Assembly: GCA_051453625.1 (NCBI GenBank)
Contig: JBOZIK010000001.1
Coordinates: forward strand, 167,713,671-167,777,670
Direction of reading: 5' to 3'
From: Welwitschia mirabilis
Taxonomy: Eukaryota > Gnetophyta > Gnetopsida > Welwitschiales
DNA: 64,000 nucleotides
Shown here: positions 10,005 to 22,519 of the stretch, one piece after another
Layout of the letters: each line of letters opens with the position of its first letter
Position numbering within the stretch: position 1 is the first letter of the stretch
Made by a program: the position numbers and the translations under genes
The notes under the pieces: model-generated
Told to the model about the DNA's origin: nothing
The model's database searches: none
Seen by the model: the letters and a program-made list of their open reading frames with translations, nothing else

Positions 10005-12242
10005 TGTTTATGAACACGTATTGCATAATTAATTACATTTAAAGTTATATCTATATCTTCAAAAAATATTATGTACTTATTTGTCTAATATTAATATGTG
10101 TACGTCATGTAAGGAGTATGAGAATGGTGTAAAGAAGTTCATAGAATTTTTAATTAACAATTCTTTCAGTTCTCAAGGCATACTCTGTCCATGTGTGAAA
10201 TGCTGCAAGACTTATTATTGATAATTAAATATAGCTTTTGAGCATCTTTTATGCAAAGGCATGGATCGTACATACATAAAGTGGATTATGCATGGGGAAA
10301 CTTCAAAACAACACTATGACCAATGTAGTGACAAAAATATAATACAAGATGATCTTGTTTCCATGGTGAAAAAGGCCTTTATGTTCTTTAATGATAAGGA
10401 GTAATCACATAAAGGAAAAAACACCAAAGATTACTCAAATTTTGATAATTTTAGTGGTGATGTAAAAGATGTAAAATACAATAGATTAATCAAAGAAGAT
10501 AAGGAGCCATTGTACCATGGTTGCATAAAATATTCAAATCTTTCAATGTTTATCAAATTTATTGCCATCAAAGCAATGGGTGGATGATTAAATTCAATTT
10601 TTTCAATGTTTCTTGATCCCTTCCATTACTCTTTTCTAAAAGGTAACACAATTCCAAGCTCTTATGATCAATTAAAAAGGACACTTCACTCTTTAGGTAT
10701 GGAATGTGATAAAATGCATGCATGCCCTAATGACTCTGTGTTATATTGGAAGGAGCTAGAGAAGAAAAATGACTGTCCTTAGTGTGATGTATCTAGATGG
10801 ATACCACACAAAGGTCCCAAGGACAGTAAGCCAGACAAAAGATTACTTGCCAAAGTATTGCAATACTTTCCATTAACTCCAAGGCTATAAAGGCTTTATG
10901 GATCACCCACAATAGTGGAACATATAATATGGCATTCAAAAAGGCAGATAGACCATGGTATAATGTGACATCCAACAGATTCTATCTTATGAAAAAATAT
11001 TAATGAATCATGCAATGAATTTAAATTCAAATCTAGACATGTAAGAGTTGGTATTGTAATAGACAAATTTAATCCTTTTAGAATGCTTTCCACTTCCTAT
11101 AGTTGTTGGCCATTATGATGATTGTCTTTAACTTTCCGGTCAGGCTATACATGAAAAGGTCTTATGTGATGCTTTCTTCACTCATACTTAGGCCTAAGCA
11201 ACCAAGAAAAGATATTAATGTGTACCTTCAACCTCTTATTAAATAATTGAAGCTACTATGATATGAGGGAGTAAAAATATTTGATACACTTAAAAAGGAG
11301 TTCTTTACCATGAAAGTAGTGCTACTTTGGATGATAAATGATTTTTCATCATATGATAACATATCAATATGGAGCATGAAGGGGAGATTAGCATGTCCCC
11401 TACGTGGTTGTAATACCAATTCTCTATGGTTTCCTCATAGTAGGAAACATTGATACTAAGGGAATAGCATATTTCCTAATAAGAATTAAAGTAATAAATA
11501 AATGAAGAGATATTTCGATAAAGTAGAATAAGAATAAGAATCCATGTCATTAAATAATGAAGAGATTCTTTTCTATATTAACAACATGAATTTTACTTGG
11601 GGAAAGTGCATTTATAAATATCAATGAAAAAAGATAAAAATTCCAAAACATGAAAACAAGCAAAACCAATTAAATGTCACTCCATCTAGTAAATTTAAAA
11701 GGTCACAAAACAAATGCAAGAAAGTCATTTGGTGCATTTTGGGAGTAGACCATAGCAACATATGGAATAAGGGATCAATACTATTTACTCTCCCATATTG
11801 AAAGGTAATAAAATTTTATGAGATAGTTTAATGCTAAATGATTTTTTATTCTTAAGCTTTTATTTAGTACTAACATGTATACAAGATCATGATATTCAAT
11901 ATGAATTGGATGTAATACATATTGAAAATAATGTTTGTGATAGCTTATTAAGCACTATCCTAAATATTAAAGGAAAATCAAAGGACAAGTTTGAGTCATG
12001 ACTTAATCTCAAAGAGCTAGGCATTAGAGATGAACTTTCATCCATAACAATGAATACTGGTAAAAAGGAATTCCCTCCATTTTTTTTAGTTTTGTGATGT
12101 CAATAAAAGAAAAGAATTCTTTTCTCAATATGCTATTAGAGTTGAAAATTCTAGACGGGTATGCATCAAATATTTGTAGATGTATCCTACAAAAAGAATA
12201 TAGACTTTCTAGGCTTAAGAGTCATGACTACCATGTCCTTTT
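10005..12242 (+). pseudogene. CACTA TNP2-type transposase, copy 1 (broken)
   Basis: This is a TNP2 (Transposase_21) pseudogene on the plus strand. From about 10,099 a Transpos_assoc-type zinc-finger segment reads KEYENGVKKFIEFL, then ILCPCVKC, then HLLCKGMDRTYIKWIMHGE. The core follows: CDKMHACPNDSVLYWKELE, RLLAKVLQYFPL, a segment ending in IVIDKFNPF (Asp at 11062-11064) and WMINDFSSYDNISIW (Asp at 11340-11342), both Asp positions conserved in the family's DDE core. SMKGRLACPLRGC then corresponds to the Cys-rich part, and DGYASNICRCI with SHDYHVL starts the DUF4218-like part, which stops at the 12,243 gap. Many stops and frameshifts make it non-functional. It cuts and pastes the element in intact relatives. 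It is about 80-85% identical by eye to copy 2. Confidence 0.8.
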
Positions 12243-12342
12243 NNNNNNNNNNNNNNNNNNNNNNNNNNNNNNNNNNNNNNNNNNNNNNNNNNNNNNNNNN
12301 NNNNNNNNNNNNNNNNNNNNNNNNNNNNNNNNNNNNNNNNNN
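12243..12342. other. 100-N gap between the two TNP2 copies
   Basis: The base before the gap is the last base of the duplicated segment (copy 1) and the base after it is the first base of copy 2. A round 100 N usually marks a join of unknown size. Confidence 0.9.
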
Positions 12343-15300
12343 TGTTTATGAATAGGTATTACATATCCAATTACATTTAAAGTTATTTCTATAACTTCAT
12401 AAATATTATGTACTTATTTGTCTAATATTACTATATGTAGGACATGTAAGGAATATCAGAATGGTGTGAAGACATTCATAGATTTTGTGATTAACAATTC
12501 ATTTAGTTGTTAAGGCATACTTTGTCCATGTGTGAAATAGTACAACACTTGTTATCGATAACCAAATATTGTGTTTGAGAATCTTTTATGCAAAGGCATG
12601 GATCTTACATACATAAGGTGGATTATGCATGGGAAGGCATTAGAAGAATACTATGAAAAAAGTAGATGCCCAAATATAATACAAGATGATCTTATTTTCA
12701 TGGTAAAAGAAGCCTTTATGTTCTTTAATGATGGGAACCAATCACATGAAGGAAAAAACATCATGGATTTCTCAAATTATGATAACTTCAATGGTGATGT
12801 AAAAAATGCATAATATGATAGGTAAATCAAAGAAGGCAAGGATCCATTATACCCTGGTTGCATAAAATATATAAAGCTTTCTATGATTATCAAATTGCTC
12901 ACCATAAATTCAACATTTTTAATGTTGCTTGATCTCTTACATGACTCTTTTCCATAAGGTAATACAATTTTAAGTTCTTGTGATCAATTAAAAAGGACAC
13001 TTACCTCCCTAGGTATGAAATATGATAAAACACATGCATGCACTAATGACTATGTATTATATTAGAAGGAGCATGAGAATAAAAATGAATGTCCTGAGTG
13101 TGGTGCATCTAGATGGAAATCAAAGGGAGGTCCTAGTGATAGTAAACAAGCCAAAAGATTACTTGCCAAAGTATTGTGATACTTTCCCTTAATTCAAAGG
13201 CTACAAAGGCTTTATGCATCACCCACAATAATGAAACATATGATATGGCATTCAAAAAGGCAGATAGACCATGGCATAATGTGACATCCAACAGATTCTA
13301 TTGTATGAAAAAGTATTAATAAATCATACAATGAATTTAAGCTCGAACCCAGACATGTAAGACTTGATATTACAATAGATGGATTTAATCCTTTTGGAAT
13401 GCTTTCCATTTCTTATAGGGGCAGTTATGACAGCTATCTATAACTCACCACCCTAGTTATGCATGAAAAGGTTGTATGTAACATTTTCTTTACTCATACC
13501 TGGGCCTAAGCAACTGAGAAAAGATATTGATGTGTACCTTGAATATCTTATTGAAGAATTGAAGCTATTATGATATGAGGGAGTAAAAACATTTGATACA
13601 ATAAAAAAAGAAGTTCTTTATCATGAAAGTAGTGCTACTTTGAATGATAAATGATTTTCTAGCAAATGGAAAAACATTTCAAGATGAAGCATGAAGGGGA
13701 TATTAGAATGTCCTATATGTGCTTATAAGACCAATTCTTTATGGTTCCCTCATAGTAGGAAGAATTGCTATGAAGGGCATAGAAGACTCCTTGATAAGAG
13801 TCATAGGTATAGACGAATGAAGAGACCTTTAAATGTTAAAGTAGAAGAAAAAGAAGAAGAAGCCATGCCATTAAGCACTGAAGAGATTCTTTTCCATCTT
13901 GACAACATGGATTTTACTTGGGAAAGTGCATTTCTAAACATCAACAAAAGAAGACAAAAATGCCAAAACATAGAAAGAAAGAAAACCAATTGAAGGTCAC
14001 TCCATCTAGTAAATTTAAAAGGTCACAAAACAAATGTAAGGAAGTCAATTTGTGCATTCCAGGGGAAGAGTGTAGCACCATTTGGAAAAAGAGATCAATA
14101 ATATTTACTCTTTCATATTGAAAGATAGTTTAATAATAAGTTCTTTTTCTTTCTTATGCTTTTATTTAATACCTTTTCATTTCTAACATGTACACAGGAT
14201 CATGATATTTAACACAATTTGGATGTTATGCATTTAAAAAGAATGTTTGTAATATCTTGCTAATAACTATCTTAAATATTAAAGAAAAATCAAAGGAAAA
14301 GCTTGAGGCACGACTTGATCTTGATGAGCTAGATACTAGATATGGACTTTTACCTCTAATGATGGTAAAAAGGAATTCCTTTCACTTGTTAGTTTTGTAA
14401 TGTAAATAAAATAAAAGAATTATTTTTTCAATATGCTATTAGAGTTGAAACTTCCAAATGGTTATGCATCAAATATTTGTAGGTGTATTGTATAAAATGA
14501 ACATAGACTTTCTGGCTTGAGAGTCATGATTACCATGTCCTTTTGCAACTCATTCTTCCCATTACTTTATGTAACTTTCTTCCATCTAAGTTTTATTCTT
14601 CAATAATTTAATTTTGTTTATTCTTCAAGGAGCTTTATCGCAAGGAAATTAATATACAACTTTTGGGAGAACTGAAATCAAGAATTTCTATCATACTTTA
14701 TGATCTTGAGAGAATATTTCCTCCAACTTTCTTTAATATCATGATACATTTACCTATTAATTTGGTAAGGAAGGTTAGGTTTTGTGGGCCTGTGCAATAT
14801 CAATGGATGTATTCTATAGAAATGTAATAAGCATATTTATTTTTTTGGTCACAAATTTATGTTGATGATAATTGAGAAATAACTATACATTTTTGACATA
14901 TCTACCATTTAGATTCTTGAAAGTTTAAAAGGGGTATGTCAAAAATAATAACAAACTAGAGGGATGCATTTTAGAGGCATTTCTTATAGAGGAAGCATTA
15001 ATTTTTTATACTAAGTACATGACAAATATCAAAACATTTGAAAATCGATTGTAACACAGTGAAGTTCTTAATAATTACTCTAGTGAATCATTTATCCATG
15101 TAGACAGAAGATCACTAGGTGCAATAGATAGAATTCTATTGAGTGAAATATAAATTGAATAAGCACATAGATATGTATTATTTAATACCTCATGCATTAA
15201 ATCATATGTTAAGTAAGTTAATCAAAATTTCATTATTTTATTGCTATTGTATACATTCTTAATTTTATATATGTATAGTCAAGTAAGAAATTTGTAGAGG

Positions 15301-16105
15301 CTTTTCATGAATGTCAAAGTTTTTACAGCTTCGAATGCATAAAGATTGCTTTACAAATTGATTTGAAGAACATGTAATGTATAATACATTCTATATAAAG
15401 TTATTAATGGCTGTCCAATTATGATGTTGAGGGAAAGGGCATGATTAATAAAGAACAAGAAAAAGAAGTAAAATGGTTGTTACATTTTCCAAGTAGGCAT
15501 CCACTAAGGTACAAGGGTTACCTGATTAATGGGTATAGATTTCATATAAAGGAGAGAGATGCAAAGTTAACACATTAAGTGAAGTTTCTATAATTCAAAA
15601 TACTCCATGTGTATCAAGTGCAAAGGATAAGAATCCTATAAGTAATGATGTAAAATATTATGGTATCTTAAAAGATATAATCATATTAGATTATAGTTTT
15701 ATATTCAATGTTATGGTCTTCAAATGTGAATGGTTAGATGTTCTTCAACAAGCTAACATCAAGAAGGATGAGTATGTTTCACACTTGTTAACACATGTAA
15801 ATATGTCATGGATGATTGTAAACAAGATGAACCATTCATATTTAGCTAGTCAGCCATCATAGGTTTTCTCTATAAGGGATATTGAGGATCCTTCATGGAG
15901 TATTATAGCATCACTTAATTTAAGACATATTTATGATGAGAGTGAAAATGAAGAATTCTCTGAAGTGAAAGAAGATAGGGAAGAGAATTTGACATCCTTA
16001 CACCATAGTTTCCTCCTTGATAAGGAGAATGATGCTAAAATTAAAAAGATGAAGTTAACTCATACAAATTTAGATGATACTATGGTTAATTCTTTGAATT
16101 TATAA
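12343..16105 (+). pseudogene. CACTA TNP2-type transposase, copy 2 with C-terminal domains (broken)
   Basis: The first 2.2 kb (12,343-14,544) repeats copy 1: LLCKGMDLTYIRWIMHGKA at about 12,585, NECPECGASRW at about 13,090, ITIDGFNPFGMLSISY at about 13,370, and at 13,691 MKGILECPICAYKTNS with RKNCYEGHRR. Copy 2 then continues where copy 1 is cut: LERIFPPTFFNIMIHLPI (about 14,700) and GPVQYQWMYSIEM belong to the DUF4218-like part, then AHRYVLFNT (about 15,165). LRYKGYLINGYRFHIKERDA (about 15,510) and YYGILKDIIILDY (about 15,660) belong to the DUF4216-like part, ending near SYLASQPS (about 15,840). These domains and their order are diagnostic of plant CACTA transposases. Stops and frameshifts are frequent. 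Confidence 0.8.
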
Positions 16106-16522
16106 GCTTAATCTTGTTCATAGTATGCATTTTATAAGAGAGTATACATTTATGTAGACTAAGAGTATTAAATAATTAATACAGAATTCATATCTATTTC
16201 ATATTATGATATTTTAGATGAATACTACTTGTGGCTATGTTATTGAAAGCAAACAGAACATTAGGAATTATGCTTAGTTGTATTTGTTTGCATATATTAA
16301 AGCTATGTTGAGCAAGTTGCTTATTTTTTTTTAAATTTATTTTGCATGGTAGTATTTACTTTACATTACTTTTCAAAATTGAGTTATGAAAATCAAAGTC
16401 ATCATTGAAAATACAAGTTATTAGTTGAAATTATATTGTAAAATTTTGAAAACCATCATCATGGTATTATATTTTTAATTAATAAATACATGCTAGTATT
16501 CATTGATTTAATTTTAGTAATT
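16106..16522. other. Non-coding spacer between the two CACTA genes
   Basis: AT-rich with no open frames. It probably corresponds to the transposase 3' flank and the upstream region or intron of the second CACTA gene. Confidence 0.4.
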
Positions 16523-17110
16523 AATATTACTTAATTAACACAGATTTATTTTTTTCAGGCATCTTCTAAGTACAGACATCTCCTTTGCATATGTTGAAGA
16601 ATAAGAGCCTTCTTATATGTGAAAAAGAGGTTACAATTTTTAAATTGAATTCACTTACATATGTAATATTTCTAGTAATATCTTATATTCAAAATTTTTA
16701 AATTGATAAGGTACAAGCAAAAGAGGAATAAAAGGGAATGTAAAAACTCCTAATAATAAAGGATTTTCCAATGAGAATATTATTTTTTCACTATATTTTA
16801 CATGTGCATATATCAGAAGTAAGTTTCATATAGAAATATCATTCACTAATAAATAGTTCTTTTGCCACAAGTATTAAAAATGTTAATGATTCTCCATGAT
16901 AAGGAAAAATAATATCTAATAGTGTTATAAGTAAGAATAGATAGATATTTAAGAGTAATTACTCCATTACTTTTTTTGTTTGTTTTTATTAATTGCATAT
17001 TTGTAATGTGAGGAGAAGGTGGTGCTAACTCTAGTTTCACAAAAAAAGAAAAATAAAAATGCCTTGATCTATCCAAACTTAGGCCTAATGAGAAGATACA
17101 ACTAAGATGG
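16523..17110 (+). repeat. Direct duplication, copy 1 (before the 141-N gap)
   Basis: This 588-bp stretch is repeated at 17,252-17,838 (587 bp) with scattered substitutions. Shared words include TAATATTTCTAGTAATATC and ATAGATAGATATTTAAGAG. It contains a possible splice acceptor (TTTTTTTCAG at about 16,549-16,558) and ends in the start of the Transposase_24-like gene (ATGCCTTGATCTA at about 17,058). The left copy ends exactly at the gap. Confidence 0.75.
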
Positions 17111-17251
17111 NNNNNNNNNNNNNNNNNNNNNNNNNNNNNNNNNNNNNNNNNNNNNNNNNNNNNNNNNNNNNNNNNNNNNNNNNNNNNNNNNNNNNNNNNN
17201 NNNNNNNNNNNNNNNNNNNNNNNNNNNNNNNNNNNNNNNNNNNNNNNNNNN

Positions 17252-17838
17252 AATATTAACTACTTGACATAGATTTATTTTTCTTTTAGATGTTTTCTAA
17301 GTACAAGCATCTCCTTTTCATATGTTTAGGGATAAGAGCCTTCTTATGAATTAAAAAGAGGTTCAGTTTTTAAATTGAATTCACTTACATATGTAATATT
17401 TCTAGTAATATCTTATATTTAACATTTCTTAAATTAATAAGGTACAAGAAAAAGAGGAAAAAGGGGGGACATGGAACCTTCTTACCATAAAGGATTTTCC
17501 AATAAGCATATTGTTTTTCACTATATTTTACATGTGTATGTATTAAAATTAAGTTTTATTTAGGAATATCATTCATTCATAAATAGTTCTTTCTCTGTAG
17601 ATATTGATAATGTTAATGATTCTCCATAACAAGAATAAAGAATATCTGATAGTGTTATAAGGAGGAATAGATAGATATTTAAGAGTAATTACTCATTACT
17701 TTTATTTTTGATTTTATTAATTACATATATTATAACATGTAGAAGAAGGTGGTACCAGCTTCAATTTCGCAAAAAGAGGGAAAGAAAAATGCCTTGATCT
17801 AGCTAAAATTTTGCCTAATGAAAAGATACAACTATGAT
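17252..17838 (+). repeat. Direct duplication, copy 2 (after the 141-N gap)
   Basis: The mate of 16,523-17,110. It starts at the first base after the gap and leads into the Transposase_24-like coding remnant. Confidence 0.75.
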
Positions 17839-19010
17839 GAAATGAAAAAGTCCAAGAAGTTTATCCATATAAAGAAAAACTATCATCTTACATGGAAAAA
17901 ATAGTAAGGGGTAATAGGATTGCACCAAAAATTATCAAAATTGGAGAGCACTAACTGAGAATTTTAAAAATGATTTATAACAGATGGTTAAGGTATGTTA
18001 TTATTCATTAATTATTTCACACACACACTTAACTCATAATTATTACATCCCCTTTTAACACATGTCAAACATATAGCAAAAATCTAAAGTATCTAAAGAG
18101 AATAAGGACCTACATATTCAAAAATATGAATAGACGATGGCATGAACGTAAAAATGAAGTGACAATGGACATTTATGATGCTTATGATATTGATGCAGAT
18201 AGGCTTGCACATGTTCCTAAGGGGTTTCAACAACAACAATGGCAAGAGATGGTGGCATACTTGGGTTCGAATGAATGACAGGTATGTAAGATGCGTTTTA
18301 AGAGTTTTAATATGGAATGAATTCTAAAAGAATTTTAAACATCTTTTTAACATTCAATTTTATTATATCTTAGTAGGAATTAAGACAATGAAATAAAATA
18401 TATAAGAGGCAACAAGCTTTACATCATATCAGTGGACAGAAATCTATGGAAAAAATAGAAGATGATATGGTGATGAAGTGTTGAATTAATAAGAATAAAT
18501 GTTTTAATGTGTTGTTTCTAATTTTCCAAATATTGCATATTACAACTTGAGATAGGTAATCTATCAGAAAAGATAGATCATGTGAATGTATGGAAAGAGG
18601 CATGCATTAGGCCAGATGGATCAATAACTATACTAGAAGTTATTGAAATTATTATAAGTATTAATTACTTAATTTATAATATTCTAAACATACATTGTTT
18701 GAATAACATGCATATTATTTAATACAGAAGAAAGTAAATAAACTAATTGAAGAGGACCCAAGTTGCATGTCAAGTACTAGAGATGATTGCATTACACGTG
18801 TGCTAGGTCTTAACTGTCATGGGAGAGTTGGAGCTGCTGGTGATTCTGTAATAATTAAAGGTTGATTTAGAAAGAAAACATCTTCTGTGAGCTCATCTCA
18901 AGTTGTTCATAATTTAAATGAACTTAAAAAGAAAATAAGGAACTTAAAAGAAATGAACAAGAGATGGAAGAAAAAATTTCAAAAATTATGAATATGTTAC
19001 AATAAGTGGA
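17790..19010 (+). pseudogene. CACTA second gene, Transposase_24-like (TNPA-type) remnant
   Basis: In plant CACTA elements a second gene encodes a DNA-binding partner related to Transposase_24. Here the pieces read LAKILPNEKIQL and EKLSSYMEKIVRGNRIAP (about 17,800-17,930), AHVPKGFQQQQWQEMVAYLG (about 18,208-18,270), VWKEACIRPDGSITI (about 18,580-18,630), KLIEEDPSC, and NCHGRVGAAGDSVIIKG (about 18,810-18,865). A Lys-rich, coiled-coil-like tail (ELKKKIRNLKEMNKRWKKKF) ends near 19,000. Order and spacing, with AT-rich introns between, match the family. Several in-frame stops show it is dead. Assignment rests on motif resemblance by eye. Confidence 0.6.
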
Positions 19011-19436
19011 TCTCATGGTAAGAATGCAACTTCGTTTTCTATAATGCCAATATACCTTTTATCATAAGTTAACATGATTTTTAAATTATGGAATGGAATT
19101 AGCTTGGACACACTTTAATCTGATAATGTAAATTCTTTCATGCCATTAAAAAAATATCTTAATGAAGGTAATATATGAATACATATTCTCTACTTAGTTT
19201 AGTAAATTAAAAATAAATAAATCTATTTATAAATTTTATCTTTTTCTAGTTCAATGAAGGTGAACCATCTAGAAGTAAAATTGGGGATGAGGAGTTAAAT
19301 ATTATTTATTACCAAATAGATCAAGTGGTTCAAAGGAAACTAATAATTAAAAGATTTGAGCATATAATGCCTTATTTAAGAAATAGTTTAAGTTATTTAT
19401 TACATCACTAAAATATTTCTTCTTTTTCCAAGATGA

Positions 19437-19755
19437 CATTGTGTCACCTTATCAGTTGCTAGATATGTAGCAAAAGGAGTAATTGTGGGAAGGATTCAAA
19501 ATTTATGCTTAATAATGAAAACTTAAAAGAAGGATTTGTTGTAGTATCTACAGAAGTAGTGAAAAATCATCGAACATTATTAATAGTGCAAACAAAGGAT
19601 AAGACCACATTGAAGAAGGCAAAAGAAGAGGTTATTACATGGCCTTTACAATATGTTAAAGAGGTAACTAAATATCATTTTATTTTTAATAACTTGGATA
19701 GCATTCAAGTTTCATATATAACATTATGTTTTTTAATCATATGTAGGATATGAAT
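19437..19755 (+). pseudogene. Continuation of the CACTA second gene (DUF8039-like segment)
   Basis: A segment resembling the DUF8039-type domain that follows Transposase_24 in many plant proteins reads KTTLKKAKEEVITWPLQYVK at about 19,605-19,665. It is preceded by VSTEVVKNHRTLLIVQTKD inside an open frame of 82 codons from 19,505. The part before 19,505 (ARYVAKGVIVG with stops) is out of frame. No ATG context or promoter suggests a separate gene, so I treat it as the next exon of the broken CACTA gene. The domain name is a tentative match by eye. Confidence 0.4.
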
Positions 19756-20785
19756 GGATTATCAAAAGTACCATCATTATTATTAAATAAAGAATTAATT
19801 CTAAAGGATGGTCAATGCAATACTATAGCTATTGTAAGGATTCATTAAATTAGAAGTCATTGCAATTTCTAATACTAAGTTATTTTACAAGACAAGTTTT
19901 ACCACAACTCTTGCTGATGACATCTTCATCCAAAGAATATACTAAAGTTAATGGATGCATTTTGTGATAGTATACTCTTTATTGAGCATTTGTAAAATAT
20001 AGATACCATGTAATACTTGTGTCTTAGATAATCATTCAATGTGAAGTTTGTTCTGGTTTACAAATGCATCCATTTCTTAACATTTATCAGAGATCTTTTG
20101 AAGTATTTAAGTAAAAAATACTATGCCATTGATGATACAAATTGATCATGACACAATTACATGAAAATTGGGCTTCTACTATAAGTATGATTTATATATG
20201 CATTTGTTTCTATAATCCACATAGTTTGAATATTTTTTCTCAAGTGGATTAATGTATACTCTCTCTATGTTAGTTTTCTTCTAATGCTTGCAATATTTTT
20301 TTAACTACACATTTGTCTTTACTATCTTCTTTACTATCTTCTTACACATTTGTCTTTACTACACATTTGTATAATCAAGATAACATTAGCACAATACCAT
20401 TATTTTTGATATGATAGTTAGAAGTACTGGATGACATTGATATCTTAGCGTTTCCTATGTGCTGTCATATAATGGGTGTCATGTCTTATTGCAATAACTT
20501 TTGGAGTTGGAATACTATCCAACCAATTGTTAGGTTTCATTTTATTTTATTATAAAAGGAATTTTAGTCATCATTGAATAATATTTTAGCCTTTTGAGGA
20601 TGGTAAAGTTGTAATGCATTATAAGGAGTTTTTGTTGCTATACCATGTAGATTATGATTCTTATTAAGAGTAAGTACTTTTTTATCTCTACTTTTAATTT
20701 TTAAATGAGAACTCATTTTATTATTGTGTGCTACTACTAAAGCTATTATTTTTCATTTGTTATTTAAATGACATCTTATCATACC
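19756..20785. other. Probable 3' part of the CACTA element
   Basis: Short coding-like scraps (MNGLSKVPSLLLNKELIL at about 19,750-19,803) occur but no domain is recognised. A small local repeat, TTTACTATCTTC and ACACATTTGTCTTTACTA, is seen at 20,306-20,372. No CACTA right end was found. Confidence 0.35.
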
Positions 20786-20789
20786 CCTA

Positions 20790-21080
20790 AGGTAAGATGA
20801 TTTATAAAAATTGCTTTGATTGTGTTGATGGTCCAGAAAAATTTTGGTTTGAGGTGGAAAATCTTTTACAAGTAAGAAATGTATCAAACTTTTGTGTAAT
20901 ACTTTATTGTTTACTAATTTGAAAATGTAATGCTCATATACCTAATTGCATATAATTTGTAGGTCATACAACTAGTTGTACTTATTCTTTACAAGGTGGA
21001 TAGGGAAAGACAACCTCTTGCATACATGGATGAAGAGTTTTGTACAAGGTTAAAAATAAAGAGTATGAAGAATAATTAAG
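20790..21080 (+). pseudogene. Possible hAT-type (DUF659) transposase fragment
   Basis: Two pieces separated by an apparent intron read NCFDCVDGPEKFWFEVENLL (about 20,812-20,870) and VVLILYKVDRERQPLAYMDE (about 20,970-21,030). The spacing and the pattern of a Trp-containing segment followed by LV.DGE.KP..GY resemble the middle of plant hAT/DUF659 transposases, but the match is partial. It could instead belong to the CACTA element. It ends abruptly where Ty1/copia similarity starts. Confidence 0.3.
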
Positions 21081-21094
21081 TTACTATATAAATA

Positions 21095-22174
21095 AAACAA
21101 GCTTTGAGAGCATGGTATTTAAAACTTACTAGTTACTTTAGTACTAGTGGATTTAAACTATGTGACTATCAAGATGTAGATGCCACACTATCCATCAAAT
21201 TTGATGAACCAAATCTACATATATAGTAATTAATGTGAATGACATGTTGATAAATGGTAGTAATTAAGTGGATGTAAAACATACAAAAATTACTTTAAGT
21301 AAGACATTTTAAATTTTTAATCTAGGCTTAGCTAGATTTTACCTTGGTGTAAAAATTAAGCAAAGGAAAAATTAAATCTTCCTAACTTAAATGAAATATA
21401 TTGGATACTTGATTTAGAATTTTAGATTAGAAAATGTTAGAGAAGCTATTATACATTTGGAACATAATAAAAAAATTAGTGATAATGAACACTTAAAACC
21501 AACAAATAAAATCAAATATAAAAAAAGAGCTACTAATCTTATTTATGTTATCAACACTACACTGAATATTTCATATATGGTTGGTTTCTTATTTAGATAT
21601 CTTCATGTAATAAACATTTGTCATCTGAATGCCATTAGAAGAGTACTAAGATACCTAAAGAAGATAAAAGACTTAGGTCTTACATATAAGATAAACTCTC
21701 AATTTGTCCAAAAGGCATATTCTAACTCAAAGTTTACTCAAGGCTCAGAAATTTCCTTATCAATATCAAGTTATTCCATGTTTTTAAGAGCATCAACTTT
21801 ATCTTGGTGATTCAAGCATCAAAGAGTAATAGCTCAATCCTCTATAAAAGAAAAATACATAGCTACATGTAAAGCATATAAAGAAATTAAATGGTTAACA
21901 AAAGTTCTAGAAGAAATAAACTTAAAGCAAATAAAAGCAACTGAGATTTTCATTAATAACATCTACTATTTATATAACAAAAGATCCAGTAAACCATAAT
22001 AGGACAAACACTTTCATATCGAGGTTCATAAAGTTAAGAAACATATACACTAAGAAATAATTAGACAAGTATATTATCTAATAGTATAACAAACAACTGA
22101 TATTTTAACTAAACCTCTTAGTCAAGAAAGATCCCAATACTTTCAATCTAAGATAAGATTTATCATGAGTTAAT
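21095..22174 (+). pseudogene. Ty1/copia polyprotein, 3' part (reverse transcriptase end and RNase H)
   Basis: A 5'-truncated Ty1/copia pol remnant on the plus strand. It starts inside reverse transcriptase with KQALRAWYLKLTSYF (21,095). At 21,235 the usual YVDDM catalytic box reads VNDMLING, so the first catalytic Asp is changed to Asn. NLGLARFYLGVKIKQR follows, then an open stretch at 21,457-21,810 with ISYMVGFLFRYLHVINICHL and LNAIRRVLRYLKKIKDLGL, typical of the pol segment before RNase H. The RNase H part includes YSNSKFTQGS, SSIKEKYIATCKAYKEIKWL and DILTKPLSQE, ending with a stop near 22,174. Gag and integrase are absent in the window. Several stops and frameshifts make it inactive. Confidence 0.85.
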
Positions 22175-22519
22175 GCAACTCATTTTTTATACATATCGGT
22201 ATTTATTTAACTTTCAAAGTAACTACGAAAATTCTTTCTCAATCTTAGTACTATAGGATGTGTAGTATAGCTATTCCCTAGCATTATGAGATATGTAGTG
22301 CATGAATCCTATTGCTAGGGGATGTGTAGAGAAATCTAATTACTTCTCTTTAAATTAGTTTTCTTACATGGAAAGTTATTTTTAAGAGGTTTTATTATAG
22401 ATCAAATTACTAAGGTTTTCCTTAGAACACTTTGATTTCCTTAGGAGAGAGCATGTTTCTATGTTTAAAGGTCAATTACTAGGGCACTAATAAGTTGCAC
22501 GTGGTACTACACTCAAAAA
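22175..22519 (+). other. Ty1/copia 3' flank, possibly start of its 3' LTR
   Basis: Downstream of the pol remnant there is a purine-rich AGGAGAGAGCA (about 22,443-22,453) followed by TG, a possible polypurine tract and LTR start, but the region then enters an N-gap (22,520-23,232). A short inverted pair (CCCTAGCA and TGCTAGGG) lies at about 22,275-22,321. An intact LTR cannot be shown. Confidence 0.25.

Larger units (their letters stand above)
5598..20790 (+). mobile_element. Decayed CACTA (En/Spm) DNA transposon
   Basis: The left end, the subterminal array, TNP2-type transposase pieces (10.0-16.1 kb) and a Transposase_24-type second gene (17.8-19.8 kb) follow each other in the order and orientation known for plant CACTA elements. 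The right boundary is an estimate: coding similarity stops near 19.8 kb and other elements begin near 20.8 kb. All genes are broken. N-gaps at 8270-8451, 12243-12342 and 17111-17251 interrupt it, and the last two lie between duplicated segments, so the true length may be shorter. Confidence 0.75.

Noticed and set aside
16661-16680. TTTCTAGTAATA as the right end of the CACTA element
   Set aside because: It lies inside the element before the second gene, is duplicated at about 17,397, and does not end in the expected AGTG. It lacks subterminal repeats.
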